From positions 1-40,382 of the forward strand of contig CAMCTY010000018.1 of the NCBI GenBank assembly GCA_945878725.1: a stretch of DNA of 40,382 nucleotides, read 5' to 3'. Below, piece after piece: positions 7,905-15,772 of the stretch. The DNA is from Bifidobacterium breve. GTDB lineage: Bacteria > Actinomycetota > Acidimicrobiia > Acidimicrobiales > Acidimicrobilacustridaceae. The position numbers were made by a program, and so were the translations under genes. The notes under the pieces are model-generated. The model saw only the letters and a program-made list of their open reading frames with translations. It ran no database searches and was not told where the DNA came from. How positions within the stretch are numbered: the first letter of the stretch is position 1; every line of letters begins with the position of its first letter.

Positions 7905-8344
7905 GCGAATCACTCGAGACATTCATCGTCGTCGCTCAAGTCTTCGCTTCCGTAGGCATGTTCGGGGTCATCTGGACAATTCAGGTTGTTCACTATCCGC
8001 TGATGAAACAAGTTCCCGAATCGGCGTTCAAGGCCTACGAGGCTGAACACACCGCACGGATCACGTTCATTGTCGGTCCCCTTATGGCGGTCGAGGGCCT
8101 TTGCGTCCTTGCGTTGCTGGCCTGGCCGCCGGACGGGATCGCGTGGTGGCTTCCGTGGGTCGGTGCGATTGCGGAAGCAGTTGCGATCGGAACGACGGCA
8201 TTTGTGTCGGCTCCACTCCATGGCCGACTCAGTGAAAAGCGCGATCCGGCTCTTCTTGACCGACTCGTCTCTACGAACTGGATACGAACAGCTGCATGGA
8301 CGGCCCGAGCGATTGTGGGCGTCGCTATTTTCCTGAGTCTCTAA
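7901..8344 (+). CDS. Four-helix integral membrane protein of unknown function
   Basis: Protein of 147 residues with four predicted hydrophobic helices (about residues 8-28, 54-74, 80-105 and 128-147). A conserved-looking 'WTIQVVHYPLMKQVP' follows the first helix and 'TNWIRTAAWTARA' precedes the last; this resembles DUF1772-like small membrane proteins, but I do not recognise a named family with confidence. It overlaps the EEP-family gene by 4 nt (ATGA), so the pair is probably made together. Confidence 0.78.
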   Translation: MSESLETFIVVAQVFASVGMFGVIWTIQVVHYPLMKQVPESAFKAYEAEHTARITFIVGPLMAVEGLCVLALLAWPPDGIAWWLPWVGAIAEAVAIGTTAFVSAPLHGRLSEKRDPALLDRLVSTNWIRTAAWTARAIVGVAIFLSL

Positions 8345-8398
8345 GATTCACCCCACCGTGTGGATCCCATGTTGCGAAATCCTGAACGCTCGGGAAAG

Positions 8399-8800
8399 CT
8401 ATCGCGCCAGGTCGAGGACCAGACCAAGTTCGGCGCATCGGTCAGCAATGGCGACGGCGAGCTGATCGACATCTCCTCCGAGACCCTCTAATGCAGTCTC
8501 GTCGAGAAGCACCATGATCTCGGCATCAACACGTGCGAGCACTACGGGGAAGTTCGCTCCGCACGCGCCGATCACACCTGCGGGTGCATCGTCTCGATGC
8601 CATGTCGTGAACTCGACCGGCAACAGTTCTCGGAACGCGCGCCATTCGGATCGCTCTCGAAACGTTCCGTGCGTGATGTCGCACAGGGAGCAATGCGAAC
8701 GGCCTAAACGGGCTCCGACCCAGTAACGGATCTCACCCACAACGGAACCGTCGGCGTCATAGACACCAATCAGTTCACTGACTCTCAGTGGTTCCGTCAC
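8399..8800 (-). CDS. Conserved hypothetical protein with CxxC motif
   Basis: Protein of 133 residues beginning at a GTG. It has a CSLCDITHG motif (about residues 37-45) and 'WHRDDAPAGVIGACG', which could bind a metal or act in thiol chemistry, but I cannot assign a function. The N-terminus 'ELIGVYDADGSVVGEIRYWVG' looks like a beta-rich start. No membrane segment or signal peptide is present. It is the third gene of a minus-strand operon after the acyl-CoA synthetase and the DUF7064-like protein (22 bp gap). Confidence 0.75.
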   Translation of the reverse strand: MTEPLRVSELIGVYDADGSVVGEIRYWVGARLGRSHCSLCDITHGTFRERSEWRAFRELLPVEFTTWHRDDAPAGVIGACGANFPVVLARVDAEIMVLLDETALEGLGGDVDQLAVAIADRCAELGLVLDLAR

Positions 8801-8822
8801 GGACTACTCGGCGCCCTGCGGG

Positions 8823-9947
8823 TCAACCCGCGGAGCCATCCAGAATGTCTTTGAACCCGAACTGCGTGTGCGGACCAAAGATGATCTGCTCGAAGATTCC
8901 GACGCCCACCTTGTCGCCCAGCTTTGCGCGAACGATGTGATGGACGTGTTGGTGCGTCGGATCCTGCGGATGGATCTCGTCGAACGACCAGTCCTCTCGT
9001 CCGAGTTCCAGTTCGCCGTGCCACATTCCGTGACCCCAATCGGGGTTCATGTAGCCGAGGGCCCTCATGTCGAAACGGCCGATGGGTTCGAGTTCCAGTT
9101 CCATGCCCGCCCCGTCGTCGCCGACAAGATCGATCGATGCACTTGTGACCCAACGGGTTCCGGGCTTGAACGTAAGCCGCTGGCCCACGGGATCGAAACG
9201 ACTGACGGATGCGTCTTCGAGCGATACCGACTGCGGAACCGGGTCGACAATTCCGATGCGGTGCCCATCCGGTCGCCAGAAAACACCACCGGGGCGCTGG
9301 AACCATCCGGCCACAACGCATTCGTCTTCGAAGTGGATAGGCGACCAGAGCCATGCGTTCGGAGTACTTGCGCTGGGGCGACCTGGAGTCGGCGAGCCGA
9401 CCGGACGAACACCCCACGACCGATCCCGAATTCCGACCACTTCCTCGTGGCGCAGTTCGGTCACTTCGCCGTCGACGGTGACGTTGCCTTCCCACGTCCC
9501 GAACTGCAAATACCGAGCCATGTCGAGGATCGTGTGGGGACCGTCGACCATCACCGTGTGATCTTCGAGGAGCGCACCTACACGGGCCCGCCAGCGCAGA
9601 TCGCACGTGATCCCGGTTTCGTTCGGTTCGACGACGACACGCAATTGCCGGAAGGGTTCGACAATCTCGAGTCGCATCGGACCGACACTCGTGTCCATGG
9701 GATCCGATGGCGCACGGCAAGAACCGTGAAATGCGTACTGCTTGCCATCACGCGCAATAGATACGGACGTGTCCTGCACGCCGAGGTTGGAATAGCGGCC
9801 AAACGCCACCTCGATTTGGAACGCTCCCTCGCGGTGAGTGGCCCCCATCCAATAGCGGCCGTACGCGTTGCGATCGGTTGTCCCCGATTGTGCGATCGGT
9901 TTGGGGACCTGATGGATCGGATACTCGTCGAAACTCGAAAGTGTCAT
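8823..9947 (-). CDS. DUF7064/DUF7065-like protein (lipocalin-type, hydratase-like fold)
   Basis: Protein of 374 residues, rich in beta strands. It resembles actinobacterial proteins of the DUF7064/DUF7065 type, distantly like AttH/CrtC carotenoid-hydratase beta-barrels. The strongest motif is 'EEVVGIRDRSWGVRPVG' in the middle, followed by 'WLWSPIHFEDECVVAGWFQ'. The activity is unknown; relatives often sit beside acyl-CoA synthetases and steroid or lipid catabolic genes. The ATG at 9947 has GAGGAG 4-5 nt upstream. It begins 8 bp after the synthetase stop (9956), a tight coupling. The assignment rests on motif memory, not on a search. Confidence 0.75.
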   Translation of the reverse strand: MTLSSFDEYPIHQVPKPIAQSGTTDRNAYGRYWMGATHREGAFQIEVAFGRYSNLGVQDTSVSIARDGKQYAFHGSCRAPSDPMDTSVGPMRLEIVEPFRQLRVVVEPNETGITCDLRWRARVGALLEDHTVMVDGPHTILDMARYLQFGTWEGNVTVDGEVTELRHEEVVGIRDRSWGVRPVGSPTPGRPSASTPNAWLWSPIHFEDECVVAGWFQRPGGVFWRPDGHRIGIVDPVPQSVSLEDASVSRFDPVGQRLTFKPGTRWVTSASIDLVGDDGAGMELELEPIGRFDMRALGYMNPDWGHGMWHGELELGREDWSFDEIHPQDPTHQHVHHIVRAKLGDKVGVGIFEQIIFGPHTQFGFKDILDGSAG

Positions 9948-9955
9948 GGTGCTCC

Positions 9956-11548
9956 TCAGAATGGCTCGGGCATGGCGTCAGCCATGTCACGCAGTTGGTT
10001 CTTGGCGATCTTGTCAAGGGTTGCCCTCGGGTAGTCATCGACGAAATACACGGCGCGGGGAACCTTGAAGTCAGAGAGGTTCTTCTTGCAGAGATCGATG
10101 ACGGATGCTTCGAGTTCGGCATCGTCGGGCGCATTCGCAGCCTTGATGACGAATGCCACCGGCACGACATCGAGCATGGGATGTGAACGGCCGACAATCG
10201 CGACCTCACCGACACCGACCACTGTGCGACAGAGATCCTCGACCTCTTTCGAGGAAACGTTTTCGCCGCCGACTTTGAGCATGTCCTTATCGCGTTCGGT
10301 GTAGAAGATCGCGCCACCTTCGCCGATGCGCACCATGTCGCCGGTCTTGAACCAACCGTCGGCGGTGAAGCTCTTCGCATTTGCTTCCGGATTGTCGTAG
10401 TACTCAAGGAACAACTGGATCCCGCGGGTACCGCGGAGCCACAGTTCGCCCACGCGACCATCGGAGACGACCTCGTCGGTCTCGGGATCGACGACAAGAG
10501 TTTCGTATCCAGGCGTTGCCTTACCCAACGAGCCAACAGGAATGCTCCCGTAGAGTCCGGAACTCGTTGCGTGCGTGACCGTTTCGGTCATGCCGTACGC
10601 GGGGAGAACTCGGCATCCGAGCATCTGCTCAAGCGGCGGAACGACCGCCCCGAATACCCCTACCTCGAGTCGGTTCTCCGGGATCGGCTTGCCCGCAACT
10701 GCGTTGAAGACGAACGGGATCAGAGAAATATGGGTGACGTTGTGTTCGACGATCACTTCCCAGAAGCGGCTCGCCGAGAACTTCGGCTGAAGAACGATCG
10801 TTCCGCCAACTCCGAGCGTGCTCCACATTGACCAGCTTTGTGCGTTTACATGGAAGAACGGGAGATAAATCAGGTAGACGCCATCTGGATGCATGCCGAT
10901 GTTGTTCGGCCCCACCCGCGTTGCCCACAGCATGTTGGCGTGCGTGTGCACTACAGCCTTCGGACGAGATGTCGTGCCCGATGTGAACATCACGCCAACC
11001 GGGAGCATTGGCTCGGGATCGCGTCGAGGACAGTCATCAACCTTGCCGAACAGCGACTCGAATGAGTTGAGGCCGTGAGCGGCCTGATCGGGAGTGGGCG
11101 CTTCACCCGAATTGTCCTCGGTGACAACGATCCATTGAAGGTCCGGACCGCTCTCGGCAACCGTGTGCGCGTACTGCGGTTGCGTGATCGCAGCAACAGC
11201 ATTCGTGTGCGTGATGAAGTAGTTCATCTCGGCCGCAACGGAACGCGTATTCGTCGTAACACCAGCCGCGCCGATCGTTGCGCACGCATACCAAGAAAGA
11301 ACCATCTCGGGACTGTTGTCCGAATGGATGATGACCCGGTCGCCCTTGACGATTCCACGAGCGGCGAGGCCAGCGGCGAGGCGCTGAACATCAGACCAGA
11401 ACTCCGCATAGGTCCAGGTGCGTCCGCCGCCTGATTTCGGTTCCCATATGAGCACCGGATGATCGGGTCGGCGCTCGGCGAGATCCGCCAGCAACCACGG
11501 TACGTCCTGACCGGTGAATTGGAACTCGGCCACTAGATCGGCATTCAC
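9956..11548 (-). CDS. Acyl-CoA synthetase / AMP-dependent ligase (FadD-like)
   Basis: Adenylate-forming enzyme of about 530 residues that activates a carboxylic acid with ATP and joins it to CoA. Core motifs are seen in order: 'FTSGTTSRPKAVVHTH' (P-loop, with Ser where Gly is usual), 'YGMTETVTH', 'VGELWLRG', 'DGWFKTGD' (ribose-binding Asp), 'ERDKDMLKVGGENVS' (hinge) and 'LDKIAKNQLR' with the catalytic Lys. The start is taken as GTG 11548 because GAGGGGGA lies about 5 nt upstream; an ATG at 11596 would add 16 non-family residues. The likely substrate class is fatty, aryl or steroid-side-chain acid; it cannot be narrowed further. It is the first gene of a three-gene operon. Confidence 0.93.
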   Translation of the reverse strand: MNADLVAEFQFTGQDVPWLLADLAERRPDHPVLIWEPKSGGGRTWTYAEFWSDVQRLAAGLAARGIVKGDRVIIHSDNSPEMVLSWYACATIGAAGVTTNTRSVAAEMNYFITHTNAVAAITQPQYAHTVAESGPDLQWIVVTEDNSGEAPTPDQAAHGLNSFESLFGKVDDCPRRDPEPMLPVGVMFTSGTTSRPKAVVHTHANMLWATRVGPNNIGMHPDGVYLIYLPFFHVNAQSWSMWSTLGVGGTIVLQPKFSASRFWEVIVEHNVTHISLIPFVFNAVAGKPIPENRLEVGVFGAVVPPLEQMLGCRVLPAYGMTETVTHATSSGLYGSIPVGSLGKATPGYETLVVDPETDEVVSDGRVGELWLRGTRGIQLFLEYYDNPEANAKSFTADGWFKTGDMVRIGEGGAIFYTERDKDMLKVGGENVSSKEVEDLCRTVVGVGEVAIVGRSHPMLDVVPVAFVIKAANAPDDAELEASVIDLCKKNLSDFKVPRAVYFVDDYPRATLDKIAKNQLRDMADAMPEPF

Positions 11549-11684
11549 AGCTGTCCCCCTCGTGCACTGGCTTCCGTTCTGGATACCAGCAGACATCTTG
11601 TCGCAAACGGGACCGCCTCGGCGACGCGTCGAAATACACGCTTGATCCGCCGACCGATCGAGCGTCAGCCCCTAGCCTTGCGAC

Positions 11685-12251
11685 ATGCGCCTACTTCGTC
11701 TTGCCATCATCGTCGCCGCCGTGTCGGGTCTTGCTCTGACTGGCTGTGGATCAGATTCGACCAATGCCAATTCGACATCCTCGACCGGCCCCGCCACCAC
11801 CAAACCGGCAGGATCGACAAGTTCAACGAGGGCGACTATCGCCAGCATCCACTGCGCGACCAACGAGTTGTCGGCGTCACTCGGAGAGCCAAACGCTGGT
11901 GCCGGGCAGGTCTACACACCGCTCGTGCTCACAAACACCGGAAAGCGAACCTGCGAGCTGCGCGGATTCCCCGGAGTTTCAGTGCTCGACTCGTCCGGCA
12001 ACCAGATCGGACAGCCCGCTGGCCGCGAAGGCGCCGAGGGGGCAACTGTCTCGATCGCTCCCGGCAAGACTGCGAGCGCCACGCTTCATACGACAAACCA
12101 AGGCGTTGGCGGTAATTCCTGCTCGGCCGAATCGGCCAAGATCAAGGTATTCCCTCCCGACGACACGGCGGCGCTGACATTCGCGGCGAGTTACACCGTG
12201 TGCGGAGGCTTCCAGGTCAGCACCCTCGTCGCCGGAAGCGCAGGTCGCTGA
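11685..12251 (+). CDS. DUF4232 domain lipoprotein
   Basis: Secreted lipoprotein precursor of 188 residues. An N-terminal Arg-containing signal and hydrophobic stretch end in the lipobox LTGC (Cys at about residue 21), followed by a Ser/Thr-rich linker (about 23-50) and a DUF4232 domain ('LVLTNTGKRTCELRGFPGVSVLDSSG'). Four further Cys could form disulfides outside the membrane. The ATG has no Shine-Dalgarno; TAGCCT lies 6 nt upstream and might be a -10 box giving a leaderless transcript, but no good -35 was found. It ends one base before the sulfatase GTG, suggesting coupling. Confidence 0.88.
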   Translation: MRLLRLAIIVAAVSGLALTGCGSDSTNANSTSSTGPATTKPAGSTSSTRATIASIHCATNELSASLGEPNAGAGQVYTPLVLTNTGKRTCELRGFPGVSVLDSSGNQIGQPAGREGAEGATVSIAPGKTASATLHTTNQGVGGNSCSAESAKIKVFPPDDTAALTFAASYTVCGGFQVSTLVAGSAGR

Positions 12252-12252
12252 C

Positions 12253-14562
12253 GTGCCCAAAACCGATTCAGTTGATGACGCGTATAAGGGTTTCGAAGGA
12301 AAGGTAGGCCGGGTCTTCGCCACGTCTGAATCGTGGTGGCCGCCGCGCCCGGAGTCGCCAAAGGGAGCGCCGAACGTCGTCGTGATCCTTGTCGACGACC
12401 TCGGCTATGCCGATCTCAGTTGCTACGGAAGCGAGATCGACACACCGAACATCGATCGGCTCGCTCACAACGGCCTGCAGTACATCGATTTCCATTCCAC
12501 GCCTATGTGTTCGCCTACGCGTGCCGCGTTCCTCACCGGACTCAACCCTCATGCGGCTGGCGTTGGCACCGTCGCCCACGCTGACCCCGGCTTCCCGGGT
12601 TACGCCATGGAACTCGCCGATGACGTCGGGACCCTGCCCGAAACTCTCAGGGCCAACGGTTACGCCACCTACATGGTTGGCAAATGGCATTTGGCCAAGG
12701 ACTCAGATCAGTCCGATGCCGGCCCTCGTCATTCATGGCCGTGCCAGCGCGGTTTCGACCAGTTCTACGGATTCCTCGACGGGTTCACGAATCTGCATCA
12801 TCCGCATCGACTCGTGCGCGACAACACACCCGTTGAGATCGACACGTATCCCGAGGGCTACTACCTGACCGACGATCTCACCGACGAAGCGTTGGCCATG
12901 ATCAAGGCCGGCAAAGCGTCTAATCCTGAGCAGCCGTTCTTTCTCTATGTCGCTCATGGTGCGATTCACGCTCCGCTGCACGCCAAAGCCGACGACATTG
13001 AGACCCAGCGAGGTCGATACGCCGACGGTTGGGACGAAATCCGAGCCCGACGATTCGCACGTCAGCGCGAACTTGGCATTGTCGATGCGAACACGGAACT
13101 CGCACCCCGCAATTCTGAAGCGAATAACGATGTGCTGGCCTGGGACACTCTCGACGCGACACAACAAGAGCTCTACGCCCGTTACATGGAAGTTTTCGCG
13201 GCGATGGTTTCTGATGTTGATCGGAACACCGGACGCCTCCTCAACGATCTTGAAGCGATGGGCGAACTCGACAACACAATCGTCATTTTCATGTCGGACA
13301 ACGGAGCGTCTCGTGAAGGCGAGATGGTCGGCACCGCCGCATACATGGTTCACCTCACGACTGGTGACGATGTCGAAACCGATTTCGAACGTCTCGATCT
13401 GATCGGCGGGCCACAGAGCTCTCCTCACTACCCGCGCGGTTGGGCCATGGCCGGCAACACGCCGTTCCGCCTTTACAAGATCAACACCCATGCCGGCGGC
13501 CACACGGTTCCGTTCCTGTTTTCCTGGCCGGCTGGTCATCTCGACGAAGGCCAAAAGCGTCGCCAGTACTCGCATGTCTCGGATCTCGCTCCGACGCTGC
13601 TGGAACTGATTGGCGTCGATCCGCTCGCCGAGCGCAATGGCGTGGCAGTAAAGACCATGACCGGTTCCAGCATGGTTCCGACACTCCGTGCGGCCGACGC
13701 GCCAGCACAGCGCACCGAGGCGATCTACGAGATGATCGGCCATCGTGGTTTCTACCGAGATGGCTGGGAAATCGTCACGCTTCATCAGCCCTTCACTCCC
13801 TTCCACGAAACGGAATGGGAGCTGTACAACCTGATCGATGATCGAACCGAGCTGCACAACCTCGCCGATCTGGAACCTGAAAAGCTCGCCGAACTCGCAG
13901 CGGCATGGGAGTCGGCCGCATGGGACGGGCAGATCTTTCCGCTCGACGAGGGAACCGGTCTCAAGTACGTCCTGCGGCCGCCGCGCAACGAAGTCGTCCA
14001 GCAGCCGCTAACGCTCTGGCGTGGTACCCCCACCCTTGAACGCTGGCGTGCGCTGCAGTTGATCTGGTTGCGCTCGTTCACGTTCGCACTCGATGTCGTG
14101 GTCACTGCTTCCGATATCGGCACGCTTGTCGCCCATGGCGATCAGAGCGGCGGTTACGCGCTCTACATCGTCGAGAATTCGACTGCAGTACTCATGCACA
14201 ACAACGGCCGCGGCAAGCTCACGACAATCACGGCGCCAGGACTGACCGCTGTACGTCACAGCCTCGAAGCATCGTTCGAGGCGATCGGATCCAACACGTG
14301 GCGCATGTCGCTGCTCGTCGATGGTTCCGTCATCGGCGAACCGGTGGACGTGACCATGCTCTACGGAATGTCGCCGTTCGAAGGCATCTCGATCGGTCGC
14401 GACCCGCGCTCACCAGTTTGGTGGGAGCGACATGTCACTCACGGCTCGTTCCACTACAGCGGGGAGATGGGGCCGGTCACGTTCACTCCCGGCGCCGGAC
14501 CTCCTGATCAACCTCCAGAACTCGTCGACATTTTGCGCCAGATGGGTGCCAGATACGAATAG
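12253..14562 (+). CDS. Arylsulfatase (Cys-type)
   Basis: Sulfatase of 769 residues, which hydrolyses sulfate esters using a formylglycine made from cysteine. Seen: metal-binding DD (48-49) in 'ILVDDLGYADLSCYG', the activation motif CSPTRAAFLTG with Cys86, 'GKWHLA' (Lys144, His146), and 'FMSDNGAS' near 348. It is long for the family: the C-terminal 200 residues after the catalytic core are a beta-rich extension (LamG-like appearance, 'LEASFEAIGSNTWRMSLLVDGSVIG'). There is no signal peptide, so it is likely cytosolic like mycobacterial AtsA/AtsD-type enzymes. The start is a GTG one base after the lipoprotein stop. No formylglycine-generating enzyme lies in this window. Confidence 0.94.
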   Translation: MPKTDSVDDAYKGFEGKVGRVFATSESWWPPRPESPKGAPNVVVILVDDLGYADLSCYGSEIDTPNIDRLAHNGLQYIDFHSTPMCSPTRAAFLTGLNPHAAGVGTVAHADPGFPGYAMELADDVGTLPETLRANGYATYMVGKWHLAKDSDQSDAGPRHSWPCQRGFDQFYGFLDGFTNLHHPHRLVRDNTPVEIDTYPEGYYLTDDLTDEALAMIKAGKASNPEQPFFLYVAHGAIHAPLHAKADDIETQRGRYADGWDEIRARRFARQRELGIVDANTELAPRNSEANNDVLAWDTLDATQQELYARYMEVFAAMVSDVDRNTGRLLNDLEAMGELDNTIVIFMSDNGASREGEMVGTAAYMVHLTTGDDVETDFERLDLIGGPQSSPHYPRGWAMAGNTPFRLYKINTHAGGHTVPFLFSWPAGHLDEGQKRRQYSHVSDLAPTLLELIGVDPLAERNGVAVKTMTGSSMVPTLRAADAPAQRTEAIYEMIGHRGFYRDGWEIVTLHQPFTPFHETEWELYNLIDDRTELHNLADLEPEKLAELAAAWESAAWDGQIFPLDEGTGLKYVLRPPRNEVVQQPLTLWRGTPTLERWRALQLIWLRSFTFALDVVVTASDIGTLVAHGDQSGGYALYIVENSTAVLMHNNGRGKLTTITAPGLTAVRHSLEASFEAIGSNTWRMSLLVDGSVIGEPVDVTMLYGMSPFEGISIGRDPRSPVWWERHVTHGSFHYSGEMGPVTFTPGAGPPDQPPELVDILRQMGARYE

Positions 14563-14565
14563 CGA

Positions 14566-15051
14566 TCAGCTAGCCGTCGCGGTCGCCTGCACGTGAGGCG
14601 ACTGGGCGGCACGCTGCTCGGTTACGGCAGCGAAAGCGTCGCCGAGATTCCTGATCTGCTTCTCGCTGAGATGGTCGAGGAAGGCACGGCGGACTCCGGC
14701 AACGTGATCCGGGGCGGCCTGTTCGAGTCGGACCCGACCTTCATCGGTCAGCATCGCGAGCATCACACGGCGATCGTCTGGGGACGGCGTCCGTGCCACG
14801 AGACCGGCCTTGACCATTCCGTCGATTCGGCGGGTCAGACCAGAGGGCGACAGGTGCAACTGTGAGGCGAGGTCGCACATTCGCAATCGCTCGTCGGGAG
14901 CTTCAGAGAGAGCCACCAGCACGCCGTAGTCCCCACTGGACAGTCCGTGACCGGCCAGCAGATCCGCTTCGAGCTCGGCTATGACCGAGGCATAGACCTC
15001 GACCATTCCGCGCCACGCCGCCATTTCCTGATCCGAGAGCCACGTCGTCAT
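14566..15051 (-). CDS. MarR family transcriptional regulator
   Basis: Winged-helix regulator of 161 residues, typical MarR length. The DNA-binding part is 'LRMCDLASQLHLSPSGLTRRIDGMVKAGLVARTPSPDDRRVMLAMLTDEG' in two halves: recognition helix near residues 60-85 and wing with the DRR motif. It is divergent from yceI, with 139 bp between them holding two palindromes of the same type, so it probably represses yceI and itself. A GGGGA lies immediately before the ATG. A possible promoter for this gene is TTGCGG-N16-TAGGGT on the minus strand. The ligand is unknown. Family assignment is firm; targets are inferred from position. Confidence 0.93.
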   Translation of the reverse strand: MTTWLSDQEMAAWRGMVEVYASVIAELEADLLAGHGLSSGDYGVLVALSEAPDERLRMCDLASQLHLSPSGLTRRIDGMVKAGLVARTPSPDDRRVMLAMLTDEGRVRLEQAAPDHVAGVRRAFLDHLSEKQIRNLGDAFAAVTEQRAAQSPHVQATATAS

Positions 15052-15086
15052 TCCCCGACCCTAGCTAATCCCTTTCACTCCGCAAA

Positions 15087-15102
15087 GGTTGCGTCCGCAA
15101 CC
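15087..15102. promoter_or_regulatory. Operator palindrome 1 in the marR-yceI gap
   Basis: GGTTGCG-TC-CGCAACC, perfect 7-bp arms with a 2-nt centre. The core TTGCG-N2-CGCAA recurs at 15117-15128. It overlaps a possible yceI -35 (TTGCGT, 15089-15094) and lies just upstream of the possible marR -35. Confidence 0.75.
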
Positions 15103-15110
15103 ATTTTAGG

Positions 15111-15116
15111 TAATAC
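15111..15116 (+). promoter_or_regulatory. Possible -10 of the yceI promoter
   Basis: TAATAC lies 16 nt after TTGCGT (15089-15094) and between the two operator palindromes. The match to consensus is modest, so this is tentative. Confidence 0.35.
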
Positions 15117-15128
15117 TTGCGCTCGCAA
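15117..15128. promoter_or_regulatory. Operator palindrome 2 in the marR-yceI gap
   Basis: TTGCG-CT-CGCAA, the same TTGCG-N2-CGCAA core as at 15089-15100, with centres 28 bp apart. It lies downstream of the possible -10 box, a usual repressor position. Confidence 0.75.
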
Positions 15129-15190
15129 TCAAAAGCAGAGGCCGCTTACGGCCGCCGCACCCAACGAAACCCTCCCAAGGAGCCCATCTC

Positions 15191-15733
15191 ATGCCCTCAC
15201 TCGACGATCTCACTGCTGGAACCTGGAACATCGATGGAACCCATTCCACGGTGGGCTTCACTGCCCGCCATCTCATGATCACCAAAGTCCGCGGTCGCTT
15301 CGGAGCCGTCGAAGGTGCAATCACCATCGGCGAGGATCGACTGATGTCATCCGTCGCCGCAACGGTCCAGATGGCGTCGATCGATACCGGTGATGCCGGC
15401 CGTGACGAGCACGTCCGCGGTGCCGACTTCTTCGACGTCGAGAACTTCCCGACCATGACCTTCGCCAGCACCGGTGTGCGCGGCGACGGTGCCGAGTACT
15501 ACCTGACCGGTGATCTCACGATCAAAGGAATCACCAAGAGTGTCGAGTTCGACGTTGAATTCGACGGCGTTGGTGGCGATCCGTGGGGCGGGACCCGCGT
15601 CGGCTTCACCGCCGAGGCCGAGATCAACCGCAAAGACTGGGGCATCGACTTCAACATGGTTCTCGACACCGGTGGCGTTCTGGTCAGTGAAAAAATCAAG
15701 GTTCAGCTCGACATCGAAGCCGTCAAGGTCTGA
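15191..15733 (+). CDS. YceI family protein
   Basis: Protein of 180 residues with the YceI lipocalin-like fold, which binds isoprenoid or other amphiphilic ligands in its barrel. Family signatures are 'GTWNIDGTHSTVGFTARHLMITKVRGRF' in the first strands, 'DEHVRGADFFDVENFPTMTFAST', 'GDLTIKGITKSVEFDVEF' and 'AEINRKDWGIDFN'. No signal peptide is present, so this is a cytosolic member, unlike the periplasmic E. coli protein. CAAGGAG lies about 9 nt before the ATG. It is probably controlled by the adjacent MarR regulator. The ligand is not known; nearby steroid-type genes make an isoprenoid or steroid plausible. Confidence 0.93.
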   Translation: MPSLDDLTAGTWNIDGTHSTVGFTARHLMITKVRGRFGAVEGAITIGEDRLMSSVAATVQMASIDTGDAGRDEHVRGADFFDVENFPTMTFASTGVRGDGAEYYLTGDLTIKGITKSVEFDVEFDGVGGDPWGGTRVGFTAEAEINRKDWGIDFNMVLDTGGVLVSEKIKVQLDIEAVKV

Positions 15734-15772
15734 CGCTGCACCCTCGGGCGTTCTCGGGCGACAGCGTGGCGA

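Noticed and set aside
8868..10034. 388-codon plus-strand ORF opposite the DUF7064-like gene
   Set aside because: The minus frame has a good ribosome-binding site, operon spacing and a family motif; the plus frame has none.
12733..13857. 374-codon minus-strand ORF inside the sulfatase gene
   Set aside because: The plus frame carries all sulfatase motifs; the antisense frame is a codon-bias artefact.
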